From Furcasterigmium furcatum (lineage: Eukaryota; Ascomycota; Sordariomycetes; Glomerellales; Plectosphaerellaceae): a stretch of 64,000 bases of DNA. How positions within the stretch are numbered: position 1 is the stretch's first letter; every line of letters begins with the position of its first letter. Where the stretch lies: assembly GCA_001599815.1 (NCBI GenBank), contig BCIA01000002.1:2115831-2179830 (forward strand), read 5' to 3'. The position numbers and the translations under genes are program-made. Below are positions 34,687 to 45,945 of the stretch, one piece after another. Below the pieces are notes generated by a model that saw only the letters and a program-made list of their open reading frames with translations, did not search any database and had not been told where the DNA came from.

Positions 34687-35487
34687 TGTGATGTGTGGCA
34701 GAGAAGTGTAGGCGGTTCGAGTGGATAGGCTTGTAGCTTGTGCTTGTGTTTGATATTGTTATTGTTGAAGAAGAGAAGGTGGGCTTGCTACAGAATTTAT
34801 ATACCGAGCTCCTCTTATGCTCCCACCGCGCTTTCATTACTCAGCTACGTGGCTGCCATTCTAAAGGGTTGACATCAGCCTGTCCAGGGGCAAGTACGAT
34901 GGCCGATGCCGTCATCTGGTTGACGTCAAGTTTGCTTCATTTGGGTGCTCACTGAAGCTGCCCGGAGCTGTTGCTGCGGGGGTGGGGTCGTCTTATCTTA
35001 TCACTGTTCCAACCTTTTGAGGGAGATCCTTCCCAGAGTGAGTGAGTGAGTGAGTTTGAGATGTTGAGCCAGGGATGAGCGAATTGAACAGAAGTCCTCG
35101 TCCTCGCTGCATAGAGGAAAAGAGAGGTAGATTGGATGTGCAGCATGGTATGAATGAATGAGCGCCTGTTCCTCGCATCCCGTCTGAGGCAACGACGACA
35201 GATGATGACTAAGCGAGACCTTGTTTTGTCGAGCGCGCTGGAAAGCGTCTCCAATCATCACAAAACACCAACAGATTCATCACGAACTCTTCCATGTCAC
35301 ATCTCGAAGATGAAGTACTAACTAACGTCGTGAATCATTCATATCAAGAAAAACACTACTAGTCGTACAAATTCGGAACCGCATTTTACAGAATCGCAAC
35401 GCAACCAGCCCAGAAAAACAACAGCCCAAAAAGGAGACCGTGATCCATCCTCAGCCACATTTCGACGCTTCAGCTCGTGTTCTTGTT
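34687..35487. other. Intergenic region with a GAGT microsatellite
   Basis: About 800 bases with no supported gene. A short (GAGT)n tract lies at about 35036-35055. Confidence 0.5.
35036..35055. repeat. GAGT microsatellite
   Basis: About five tandem GAGT units in non-coding sequence upstream of the 64-aa protein gene. Confidence 0.7.
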
Positions 35488-38400
35488 TTACTTCTTCTTT
35501 CCGTCCTGCTGCTTCCCGCCGAGGGCCTTGGTCAGGCTGCCGAGACCGAGGCCGTCGAGGAGCCTGTTCAGGCCGAGGCTTCCGAGGAGGCCATCGATAA
35601 TGCCACCGAGGCCGAGACCGTTGAGCTGGAGGCGCAAATGTCAGCGTTGAGCATCATCAGGAGTGCAATGGAGTAAGAACTTACCAGACGGCCGACAAGG
35701 TTGAGGACACCGGCCAGCAGGAGACCGACGGCTGCCAGGATCTGGAAGAGAGGCTCGGTCAGGAGACCCCAGAGAGGGTTGAGCTCCTTCTTGGCGTGGG
35801 GCATGTCCTCGATCTTCCTCTTCGCGCCGTCGATGCAGGTGGTGACGGTACCCGTGAGCTGGTATGCTGTTAGTACTTGCCATCATCTCCGTATTGGGCG
35901 TTTTGCTTACCTCCTTCAGGACCTCAGCCAGGTGGTGCTCGGCCGGGGTGGCCTCCTGGGTGCCCGACTTGTGCTTGGCCTGGCGCTGGATGCGGCCGTC
36001 AGGGTCGAGAGCACGGACGGAGCCGTTGAGCTCGCTGAGGATCTTTCCGCCCTCCTCGATCAGGGGCTTGACCTGCTTCACGAGCTCCTCCTCGTCCAGC
36101 TCCTCCTTGGGAGTGCGCTCGGCCCTGTCGATCTTGTCCGTGATCATCTTGCAGATGGGCCGGACCTTGTCCAGGCCCTGCTCGATCAGACCACCGAGGT
36201 TCTTGGCGAGCTTCTCGTCCTTCTCGGCCTGCTCCCGCTTCTCCTTGTCCTCGGCAGACTCCTCGGGCTCCTCAACGAGGTCCTCGACCAAGGTGACATG
36301 GCCGATGGTAGTACCCTTGGAGTCGACGACATCGTTGTCATCGTCAATCTCCTTGCCGGCGCAGATAGAAAGGTCGCCGCTGGTGAGTTTGGCAAGCATA
36401 TTACCCTCCTTGTCGTAGACCTCACCCTTCTTGTTGACACGAAGACCCTTGAGGGGGCCTGCCTCCTTCACCTCCTCCTCCGGCTCCCAGCGCTCGGCCT
36501 TGCCGATGGAGTTGCCGTTGCGGTCGAGAACGTCGCCATCGTCGTCAACAGCGCGTCCGAATAAAACCTTGCCATCGCCCTTGACGAGACGCCCGACGAT
36601 ATCGCCGCTGGGAGTCACGACCGTGCCGTCCTTGGCAACGGTGCAACCGGGGAGGTCGGTGAAGGGGCCCTCCTTGAAACCCTCGCGATCACCCTCGGCG
36701 ACGAGCTCAGCCTGGCCGAGTACATCTCCAGACTCGGAGAGGATCTGACCCAGCTTGTTGCACATGCGCCCGGTGAGGCGCTTGACATCACCTTCGATCT
36801 ATACCAGTGTTAGCGTTGTACTACGAAACAGGAAGAGGATAAACATACCACGCGACCGAAGATGTTTCCGTTCGAGTCGACGACGTTGCCGGCCTTGTTA
36901 ACACGCTTGCCAGCAAGGATGGACTTGTCGACCTCGGGCTCGGGCTCGGGCTCGGCCTCAGGCTCGGGCTCCCAGCGCTCAGCATGGCCGAGCTTGTTGC
37001 CCTGCTTGTCGAGGACGTCACCGTCCTCGTCGACCTTCTTGCCCTTGAGCTTCTTGGCATCACCCTCAACCAGGCGGCCGACGATGTCACCGTCACTGGT
37101 GACCTCGCCGTTGGACTGCACCGTGGCATCGGGGAAGTCCTCGAAGGGGGCGGGCTCCTCGAACTCGCGGCGGTCCTTCTCCGGGATCAGCTCGGCCTGG
37201 CCGATGACCTCGCCAGCATCGTTCCAGATCTGGCCCTTCTCGTCAGCCTTGCGACCAACTGTCGTATGGTTAGCATATTGTCTCGATGACGAAATATTGG
37301 GCAGGAACACGTACCAAGGTGCTTGAGGATACCCTCGGTAATCCTGCCGATGGCCTCGTTCTTGTCGTTGACGAGGTTGCCACCCTTGTTGACCTTTGCG
37401 CCCTTGAGGATGGACAGGTCGGCAGCCTTCTCGGCCTCTTCCTTCAGCTCCTCGGCGATCTCAGACTTGAGCTCGACGCGACCAATCTCGCTTCCGCTCT
37501 CGTTGAGCACAAGGCCTTCGGGGTTGATCTCGTGGCCAGCCAGCGCCTCCGGATCGCCTTCGACGACCTTTCCGATGGAGCCCTCCTCGAACATGACCTT
37601 GCCCTCGTCGTCGATCTCGGCACCCTCGAACTTGGCGAAGGGGGCGGGCAGCTTGTCGCCCTCGATGCGGACGGTCTCCATCTCGTCGAGCTGAGACTGG
37701 GTCGCGTCGGCGGCGCCCTCGGCTTGCTCAGGGATCCCTTCGGCGGTCTCCTTGGCCTGGTCCGTGGAGTCGCCGGCAACGTCCTTTGCCTCGTCTGGCA
37801 CGTCTCCAGTGACGTCTCCCGCCTTGGAGGTGGTCTCCTCTGCGGTCTCCTTGGCCTGGTCCGCGGTGTCGCCAGCCACGTCCTTCGCCTCGTCTGGCAC
37901 GTCTCCGGCGACGTCTCCAGCCTTGGATGTGGTCTCGTCCGCGTTCTCCTTTGCCTGGTCGGCGGTCTCTTCTGCAGTGTCCTTGACCTGGTCGGTGGTG
38001 TCTTCGACTGCGCCCTTCGCAGTCTCGGTTGTGTCTTCGGGGGTCTGCTCTGCTCCCTCGGCAGCTTCTCCTGCCTTCTCGGTCGCGTCGTCGGCAGTGT
38101 CCTTTGCCTTCTCGGCGGTGCTGTCGGCGGCGCCCTTGGCGTCATCCGGGATTCTCGCGTCATCTGGGCTGATCTCTGTGAGGTTGTCGCCAGTAGAGTC
38201 GGTGAGCTGGGTCTTCGAGTCAGTCTCGCTCTGTGGCGGTTGCGATTTGGTCTCTACCTCGAGGCGGGCATCGTCTGCGGCCTGCTCCTGGTCCTTCAGG
38301 TCGATGGGAGCGGCTTCCGAGGCCTTGTCCGTGGTGTCGAAGAGGTCCTTCTTGGCCTGTTCCGTCACCTCCTCCTTCTTCTCGGGATCCCTATCCTCGG

Positions 38401-39079
38401 GCTTGGAGCCGAGAAGGCCGCCGAGCATGCCACCGCCCTCACCGCCGCCGAGTCCCAGGCCCTTCGTGAGATCGCCCACGAGGGGCACGGTGCGGTTCAC
38501 GGTCTGGACGGTGCCATCAGCGGTGTCAACGACGCCCTTGACACCTTTTGCGGCTCCCATGATGCTGAAGCCGCCGCCCTCCTTGGCTTCGCCCTCCTTA
38601 CCGTCGTCACCGAGGGGCAGCGCCTTTCCAACGATTCCGCCATCCTTGCCGACGATCTCTCCGGTGGCTGTCACGACGTTGCCGACTGCAATTGGTTAGC
38701 AACATTGCGTGTAAGAGGGGGAGCTGGAAAGCCATACCGAGGTCGCCAGGTTCTCCTTCAGTAATCTTGCCGACTGTGTTTCCAGCATCGTCCACGATGT
38801 CTCCGGACTTGTTGACGATGCCAGCAGCGAGGTTGCCGACGGGTTCTTGTCCCTTGCCCTCCGCTATTCTCGAGTTAGTCGCCAAGTCTGTGGGGGAAAG
38901 GGTCGCACGCCAGGTGGGAACCGCCGCCTGTCAGGGAGAGACATTGGGCGCGCTACAGCTTGTAGCGCCTGTAACGCACGGGTCTGGACTCTTCCGAGGG
39001 GGTGGTACGCACATTGGTTCTCGCCGCCCCCAGCGCCGGGGACAGCTTGGCCGAGCTTCTTTCCAGCTGAGCCCAACAT
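35488..39079 (-). CDS. LEA-like DUF3659/DUF6987 repeat protein
   Basis: Seven exons (39079-39013, 38863-38738, 38685-37315, 37258-36849, 36798-35911, 35858-35685, 35625-35488) encode 1057 aa; all six junctions keep frame. The first exon reads MLGSAGKKLGQAVPGAGGG. The protein carries about fourteen short DUF3659-type units of the form VNKxGNVVDxxGNxxGRV. A central hydrophilic part (encoded about 37.7-38.2 kb) is rich in DTxDQAKETAEE, like group 3 LEA proteins. The C-terminal part (KNLGGLIEQGLDKVRPICKM, DPDGRIQRQAKH, PHAKKELNPLWGLLTEPLFQ) matches DUF6987. It ends in a hydrophobic, glycine/leucine-rich stretch. Such proteins are abundant and probably protect membranes or proteins under dehydration or in spores, which is inference here. 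Confidence 0.88.
37743..37975 (-). repeat. 99-base tandem repeat encoding LEA-like 33-mers
   Basis: Two nearly identical 99-base units (37743-37841 and 37842-37940) and part of a third lie in exon 3 of the DUF3659 gene. Each encodes 33 residues, three times the 11-residue period of group 3 LEA proteins, around DQAKETAEETTSKAGDV. Confidence 0.75.
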
Positions 39080-40121
39080 TTCTGATATTCTGGTCTGTGT
39101 GATGTTTTTTCTTTACAGCTCTGGATGAACTGCTATCTGTGCAGGAAGGGTTCACACCACCTTTGGAGCAGATCCCGCATGCTCCGTCTTATACCTGCCC
39201 GCCTCGACCAGCAAAACAAGTTTCGGCCTGCCTGCTCAGTACAATACGTCAAACTCAGTGGGAGCTTCTACTCCCCCTAGGGGCCCAGGCCATGCACTCG
39301 CCACGGTCCATGACTTCATTGGGAAATGGTCAGCGTTGTGGCCCCGTCTATCATGACGCAAAGCCACACCCGGCAGCAGCCTTACGATGCCGCCTGGCAT
39401 CTGAAGCTGCCCGGTTACAGCTGCTTTCTGGCGGCCATGACGCAATGTGCGCTCGGTGTAGAAGCAGAATGGGCTTGTGATGGTGCGGCACGTCGAGGCG
39501 TAAGTCTGTTGTCATTGGGGACAGGCTGGTGGTGATCGGCGTCCTACTGGAGGTGTGGCACCCAGCTTGCTCGTGTGTGGCTGGAGCTCCCTCCGGCGTT
39601 GGAGAAGCACCCCCTAACCCCTGTTGCCACAACGGCCACCCGCGCGAACTTCCCAGCTTCGACCAGCCCACACCCATGCCCGTTCTCCTCTCAGAATCGA
39701 GATTCACAAGCTGGCTGCCCGTTTACAACGTCATTCACGCCGGTCGAGGTGCGCCACCACGCGATAGCGCCCCGCAGACACGCGTGCAGAGCACATGTGC
39801 CGAGCCACGGGCTCTCGGTCTGCTCCTTCACGCGTCGTCCATCACGATCGATCCCTCCTCGATGTGCGTGCGGGGCATCTTGAGGGACCCCGGACATCTG
39901 GAATTCTAGAATCAGAGGAGCTCCGAAAGTGCTTCTTTAGTGTGTGATGCTCTCGACATGTGATAAAATTACTCGAGAAAATCCGTTCTCCCATCGGCAA
40001 CTCCGTAAAGTACACCAGTAAACCTACGGACTTGAGAGTGAGATTCCAAAATCCGATACCGAGAAATCCATTCTTCCCGTAGAACGCCCGGGACTCCGCG
40101 CTGGCCTCCTTGTCCCCAGAA
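39080..40121. other. Intergenic region without a supported gene
   Basis: About 1 kb between the two DUF3659 genes, probably the promoter of the longer one plus the 3' UTR of the shorter one. Confidence 0.5.
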
Positions 40122-41264
40122 TCAAGATGTAGCAATATGAATGTTAGGCCCTCCTCCGCCGTTGAACACCGTGGGTATCTTGATAATAAGCTGGACTCCA
40201 TCGTTCGTCGACTTTACGTCGAGATAAATCTCAGAGGGGCTCGGCGCGGCAGTAGGCTTGGGATTCTGGCCGTGGCAGCTGCAATTCTGCGACTTTCTCT
40301 GCCCCTGCGAGGCGCCGCCGCCGCCGCCGCCCTGCGTGCTCCCCTGCACCCCCTTGCCCACGTGGTCACCGTTGAAGTGGCCGACTACATTATTGCTCTT
40401 GTCCAGGATGTTCCCGAGGTGGTCGACCTGCAGCCCGTCGCCCATGCCCTGGATCGGCTGCGGCGGCGGCGGCCGAGGCGGGATCGTGTCGTTCTCCGCG
40501 ACGTACCCGACGACCTCGCCATGTGCGTTCATGACCTCTCCCGTGGCGGAGACGGGCCGGCCGATCATGGCGGGGAGGTCGCCCTCGACGCGGCCGAGGA
40601 CCTGCCCGTCCCACTCGAGGACGTTGCCGAACTCGTCGACGTACTTGTCCTCGAGGCCGTCGGCGAGCTCGGCCAGGTTCGGCGGCAGCGTCAGCCCGGA
40701 GGAGAGGGGCGTGACCTTTGGGATCTGGATGGTCGGGTTCGGCGGGTCGTTCTCATCCTTGGCCTTGAGGGACGGCGAGGCGCGCGGGGTGGGCGCGTCC
40801 TCGTCGGTTGATTCCGATTCTGCCCCTTCGCTGTCTGAGCGCGGGGGCGGGGACGGGGACGGGGACGACGACTCGGCGGCCGTTGTGCCGTCCTTGCGGA
40901 CACGATACTGCTCTAGGGGGATTTCCCGTGACTCGCGAAGCTTCAAGGGGACTGTGAAGTCCGGCGACGAGGGTGGTGATGACTCCGAGGGCTTGGTGTC
41001 TTGCTTCGGGTCGGACTCATCACGGGCCCCGAGGGACGACGAGGGGGCTCTCGACTTGGAGTTCAGACGAGGTAGGCCGGGGCGCATCTTCGCCTGCGAC
41101 GAGGTCCGTGGAACTGGAGCTGCTTCTTGGCCTTCGTCGTCGACTTCGACGACCTCGTAGTCGTCGTTCTTGTGGTCTTTTGCTCCCGGATGGGAATCCG
41201 AGGGCGCATTGCGCATGGAGGCGGGATCCATGCCGGGCCCTGATGCAGGGGCGGGCATCTGCAT
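40122..41264 (-). CDS. DUF3659 repeat protein with disordered N terminus
   Basis: A single exon of 380 aa starting at ATG 41264 (MQMPAPASGPG). The frame is open further upstream but only a TTG is available there, so a small 5' exon cannot be excluded. Residues up to about 190 are charged, proline/serine-rich and disordered. Two DUF3659-type segments follow (DEFGNVLEWDGQVLGRVEGD with VSATGEVMNAHGEVVGYV, and VDHLGNILDKSNNVVGHF), related to the larger neighbour. A glycine-rich patch and a short beta-like end (EIYLDVKSTNDGVQLIIKIP) complete it. Probably a local paralogue of the DUF3659/LEA gene; function unknown. Confidence 0.75.
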   Translation of the reverse strand: MQMPAPASGPGMDPASMRNAPSDSHPGAKDHKNDDYEVVEVDDEGQEAAPVPRTSSQAKMRPGLPRLNSKSRAPSSSLGARDESDPKQDTKPSESSPPSSPDFTVPLKLRESREIPLEQYRVRKDGTTAAESSSPSPSPPPRSDSEGAESESTDEDAPTPRASPSLKAKDENDPPNPTIQIPKVTPLSSGLTLPPNLAELADGLEDKYVDEFGNVLEWDGQVLGRVEGDLPAMIGRPVSATGEVMNAHGEVVGYVAENDTIPPRPPPPQPIQGMGDGLQVDHLGNILDKSNNVVGHFNGDHVGKGVQGSTQGGGGGGASQGQRKSQNCSCHGQNPKPTAAPSPSEIYLDVKSTNDGVQLIIKIPTVFNGGGGPNIHIATS

Positions 41265-43569
41265 GGGGTTATGGGCTTTGTTCCTGGGGGAAGCGAGCGT
41301 CTCTGGCAAGGCTATGGCTCGGCAGGACTGGCTGAGTGTGGAGATGAGCGAGCTGGACCTGCGGCGAGGAGTGTCCGATTTGCGTCAGGAGATACAAGTA
41401 GGTGTAAAGGTGTGAAGGCGGTCTACGCGGGACTGCGACTGGGGGAACGGGGATGGGCTTTGGCCGGGGGTTCAAGGGATTCCTGGATCAACTGATGCTC
41501 GACGCGGGCGTTGTCGATCTCTTCGAGGTCTGGAGGTATGAAGTGGCCTTGGGTGGGCTCTAATGGAGAGTTTGGGGCGCGACACGAGAGTCTGGGAGGT
41601 TTGTTGAAGAAGCTGACAGTGACGTACTTGACCAGAAGGTGGTGGGAGAGCTTGGACAGGTGTGGCTGCTGAGGTCGGTCAACAAGGAGTGGCTCAGTGG
41701 AGAGTCCAGCTTGCAAGACAGGTCCAAGCATGCGCTACCAGAGTTGGAGAGATCGAAAACAGGGATCAGTCGGCTCGGGGGGGCAGCTTGTCAGGCTGGA
41801 GGTAGCATTTGCACCCACCACGGGGGTTGGCGGGAGGAGACTACGGAGTTGATGCCGCTCAGGCTCCATGACGCAGAGGCTGGAACGAAAGTGTGCTGCT
41901 GGAGCCGCTCGAAATCAAGATTCCAGGGCCGATGAGACAGATGCCGCCTTCGACGCGTGGCTGCGGAGTTCTCTGGTCCAGACTCACTCCGTCTGCTGGG
42001 TCTTGATGAGCCCTGTGGGTAGGTAGACAGCACGTGGAGTCCAGCAGTCCACAGCGCTGGAGTAAAACCACAATGTATTGTTCAACAGTTGCCTGAGAGT
42101 CTCTAAAGGGGGTGGTACATACAGGGGTTGGGCTCACTTGACCGTTGTTGACGACACGGTGACATTCGACGGTCGCGGTCAAGTCATCATGCCGAGAGAA
42201 AATACATACTCAGCTCTGTCTCCGGAGCAAAGTTACCTGGACGTCTGTTGTGAGTGGCTCCAGGAGCAAGTATCCCCTGTCCAGTACTTGTGTAGTGGTT
42301 GTAAGCCAAGACCAGCTGTCAGCGACAGGGTTGCAGGGGTCGGAGGTGGTCTCCCGCTTTATTGCAAGTCCGGTTCCACTCAGCCACACACGACCTCCTG
42401 TGGCTGTGACACGCGTTCCTGACGTCTGCTTGGGCTCTAGCCTCAATGCCGGGTCTGACAGAATTTCAAAAAGTTGTTTAGACTCTGGCTAGTTTCAACG
42501 GCCTTCAACGTCGTCCCTTTCTGACTCCCAAGTGCGAAGAAGACCTGCCGAACAACCGACTATCGTGACGACTCGTCACAATTGCGGCATCTTCGGTCGC
42601 CTCGTCCCTGCACAGGCCAGCCCCCTCCGCTGTATCGGGGAGGCGGACTGTGGGTGTCTCGCCCCAACTTGGCTTCCCTGTCAAGCACCTCGCTCCAGCC
42701 GCGATCTCGATTGAGGCGACAAGCGGAACGGAAAGGACAGGGACCCGCAGCGATCCACACTTCCGTTAGGAGCGGAGAGGAATGGAGAGGAACGTCCATG
42801 AAACGAGCCAAGATGGGGCGCCAGAGTTCTGGGCGTGAAGATCGGCTTGTGGCCCCCCTGGCGTGCGCCCGAATTTCCCATCCCACTTTGCCATCCCCTC
42901 ATCGTCCGGCGCTGATCCGTACTGGGGAGCTAAGAACGGGCGCTATCCGGCAGCGCATCCAGGTCAAAGGTACAACAACGCCACAGAGTCACGCAGAACC
43001 AATAAGCCGAGTGACAGCCGTCGAAGTGGTGTGTACTTCTGCTGCTGCTTGTGCGGGGAAGACGTTCCTCTCGCTCGAGTTTTATCATTTTGGCTGGTCA
43101 TGAATATCCAATGTTCCGTACAATTACAGAGAGAGCTTCCCCTAACGCAAGCCCTCCACGAGGCGCCCGGCGACCTTGGCAGGTCTGCTCGTGCCGCCGT
43201 CTTCGTGTGGCCCATCGACATGACGTTGCTGTTTCGTCCGAAAAGCAATGATGCCAACTGGCTTTATGTCCCCGCTCCCGTTTAAGACTCGTGGCAAAAA
43301 AAGAAAGTAACCAGCAGAGCTCTCGACAAATGAAATCATGGTGTCGTCGTCAAATATAGCCGCCCGCAGTGGTGGTGACTTTCGCGCGCAAAAACAACAA
43401 AACGACCCCGTCTTGCTCCGACCAGATGAACGCCTCTCAGTTCCTGAAGGGTGGTGAAAAAGCCGGTCAGCCCTCGTGAATAAAAAATCTAGCCCGTACT
43501 TTTGGACACCGTTGGTAAGAACACGGACGGAAAGTCTCGAGATTGGGGGTGGTTATCCGGAGGGGTTAC
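41265..43569. other. Large gene-poor gap
   Basis: About 2.3 kb. The open frames here (the longest about 170 codons) lack credible starts, splice-linked partners or protein character. It probably holds the upstream region of the DUF3659 gene and the 3' UTR of the next gene. Confidence 0.5.
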
Positions 43570-43950
43570 TCACAGGAGGGCGAGCTCGAGGTCACCGTGG
43601 ATCCGCGCCTTGAGCGTGATCTCGATGTCCAGGTTGAGGTCCAGCCTCAGACGCAGGGTATCCGACTTGTCGCCGCCGCCGCCGCCGCCGAGGGCGTTTC
43701 CGGCCACGTTCCCTAACGTGTTTTGCACGCCGCCGGTCAGGTTCTGGGCTGTGTCGGTCACGCCGCCGACGCCGCCGAGGTTGTCGAGACCGCCAAGGGG
43801 TCCGCCCTGTCCGCTCTGCTGGCGCTTCTGCATCTGCTGCCTGTTGCCCCTAGGTCGCTGGCGGCGCTGGCGCTGGGGAGGCTGCTGCTGCTGCTCCTCG
43901 GAGCCCTCCTCATCGGAGGCGTACTTGGTCTCTCGTGGGGAAGAAGACAT
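43570..43950 (-). CDS. Low-complexity protein with LRLDLNL...IHGDL C-terminal motif
   Basis: A single exon of 126 aa with ATG at 43950 (MSSSPRETKYASDEEG). The N-terminal half is charged and glutamine/arginine-rich (EEQQQQPPQRQRRQRPRG); the middle is glycine-rich (GGLDNLGGVGGVTDTAQNL). The last 30 residues form an alternating hydrophobic/charged segment with LRLDLNLDIEITLKARIHGD and a leucine-rich end. The same segment ends the gene at 45946-46831, so the two are related only through this motif. The stop codon overlaps a perfect GTGAGT splice donor, leaving open an alternative 3' end. Function unknown. Confidence 0.7.
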   Translation of the reverse strand: MSSSPRETKYASDEEGSEEQQQQPPQRQRRQRPRGNRQQMQKRQQSGQGGPLGGLDNLGGVGGVTDTAQNLTGGVQNTLGNVAGNALGGGGGGDKSDTLRLRLDLNLDIEITLKARIHGDLELALL

Positions 43951-44636
43951 GTCGGTGGTGGTTTGGTGTTTGATGGGGAAGCGTTGGGGGTATGATGGAG
44001 AATGCGGCTCGGAACAGGTACCTCGTGGTAAGTGAATTATGTGAGTTTTCTTTTCTGTCTGTGACCCTTCTTCTGCAGGCACCGGAAGGGCTTGTCATAT
44101 AAACCAATCCCCCAAGAGCCGCAGCGGAAACAGGGTAGGGGACCTCGAGGCGGGATGAGATCATGCTGGACCCTGAATTCCTGCTTCCCACCCTCCAGCT
44201 TCTGCCGGCATTTCGTCACAGTCTCTCCCTCTGCCTGCCTGCCCGTATCTATCAACTCCTCGACATGACGTCGAGGGTCCGGTACAGCACGGGGGTGAGG
44301 CAGGGGGGCAGGACGTGGTGGAGGGGTGCAGGGGGTCTTGTCGTCCTGCGGGTCGGTGGCCAGCCCTCCTCCACCTCTTCATCCCCGGCCGTGCACATCT
44401 GCCATGAGGCGTCAGCGGTAGTTGACTGGCTCGAGCGAGTCCATGTCACCATCGAGGAGTGTGGCTCGCGACTGGAGAGGTTCCAGGCTCCTGTTGATCT
44501 CAAACAAAAAGTTGGTTTAGTCCGGCCAGCATGACGCGCCGGCCGTTGATCGTCTACGCTACCCCGATGCCAAAGGAGAAAAAAGCCAAGTTTGAACGCC
44601 GTCCTTCCCGCCGAAACGCCGCTGTTCCAGTCCCAG
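43951..44636. other. Intergenic region without a supported gene
   Basis: About 690 bases between two minus-strand genes. No credible coding sequence. Confidence 0.45.
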
Positions 44637-45283
44637 CTAGTCCTTCACATACCGGCTTTCACATCCAAGTTGGAGTTGTCTCCGTATAGCCACCCGCATG
44701 GCTCGATCTGGCCCCAGCTGCTCGCTCAGTCTCCCATCCGGATCCCACGCAACGTACCACCTCTCTCCCTCCTCCTCCCTCACCGCGATGAACCCCTCCC
44801 CGCTCTCGCGAAGGGTCAGGAACTTCTCGTTCGGGGTCCAGTGCCATGGCCCAACGACGTGGTCCACCGTGTCCTTTCGTCCTCCGTATCGTAGCACGCG
44901 GGTGTCCGCGTCCACGAACATCCACCCCATTGCCGGAGGGTCTGCCGAAGTCATGGTGACAAGGCCCATGTGTTGCTCCTCGCCCGGGTACATGAAGTAC
45001 CAGCCCTCGAATTTGAAGCCCTCCACGGGGCTCTGCCCGTGATTCAGGAAGAGCTTCTCGGCGTCAGCAGCGTTTCTCATCTCATGGCGCCGGGCTTTCA
45101 TACCTTTCCCTCCGTCAAAACGCCCTGTGCTTCCTCTTCCACCCCGTTTATCGTCACAGTCAAGCCCAGCGTGAACTTGATCTTCTCCTTGTTCGCCTGG
45201 TTCTGCTGCTTCTGCGCGCTGATGGCCTCCGCGACACCGATCACGGTGGGTATCGCGCCGATGACGAGCAGGCCAATGGGCAT
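44637..45283 (-). CDS. Conserved fungal protein of unknown function
   Basis: Two exons, 45283-45104 and 45056-44637, flank a 47-base intron (GTATGA donor; a CTGAC branch point just before the acceptor) and encode 199 aa. Without splicing the first frame would stop inside the donor (AAG GTA TGA), and the second continues in the right phase as KLFLNHGQSPVEGF. The start MPIGLLVIGAIPTVIGVAEA (ACCATG context) gives an N-terminal hydrophobic segment of about 20 residues; an in-frame ATG at 45424 would add 47 residues. The rest is a compact tryptophan-rich domain (EGWYFMYPGEEQHMG, GPWHWTPNEKFL, ERWYVAWDPDG). Likely membrane-anchored. Confidence 0.75.
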
Positions 45284-45945
45284 GGTTGCGCGTGTGTGCC
45301 GTGGGGATTGATGTTCGCTAGAGCCGCTCGTTCTGCTTTCTAAACTGTCAAACTTGCCGCGGGCTTGGTCTGGCATTATGGGTTCCGTCATACTTGTATC
45401 CCGATCTCGATCACCATCGTTCATCCCCTACCCCTGTTGCCCCCCTGAAGTCATCCCCCTCCACCCTTACCAGACCCATTCACACCTTGACACCCCCAAC
45501 CCCCTTCTGGCATGCGTTGGAAGACCCCTTGCCCTTCTATACACCGACGTCATGCCACCTGTACACCCTTTTCTCCAGACGACTCTGCATCACATCGGCG
45601 CGGCATGGTGGCTGCCTCGACGTCACATCTGCAACCAGCTCCCCTCGTCCTGGTCCCTGCATGATCGAGTAGACCCCTGGACCGCCGCCTGCCAAAACCT
45701 GTTCTCCCATGTGTGCCATGACAGCTCTGGGTGCCGAGTGATATCACAACGGCTCCATTGGGATGTAGTCCCAGAGAAGTGTGGCCATATTGCGTCACGG
45801 TGGGAAACCGGGACATGCTCATGATTTGAGCGATCTGATTTAAGGGTCTGCGGCCTGGATTTTCCTCCTTCGTAGATAGCCTTGCCTCGGACCTCAACAA
45901 TACCCAAACTACATTCGGCCTTAGTCATACATAACACTCACCACG
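45284..45945. other. Divergent promoter region
   Basis: About 660 bases between divergent starts at 45283 and 45946. The part nearest the minus-strand gene is C/T-rich. No gene seen. Confidence 0.45.

Noticed and set aside
37286..38764. Plus-strand frames of several hundred codons opposite the DUF3659 gene
   Set aside because: They are antisense to a well-spliced gene and are composed of Gly/Leu/Val or Ser-rich shadow sequence.
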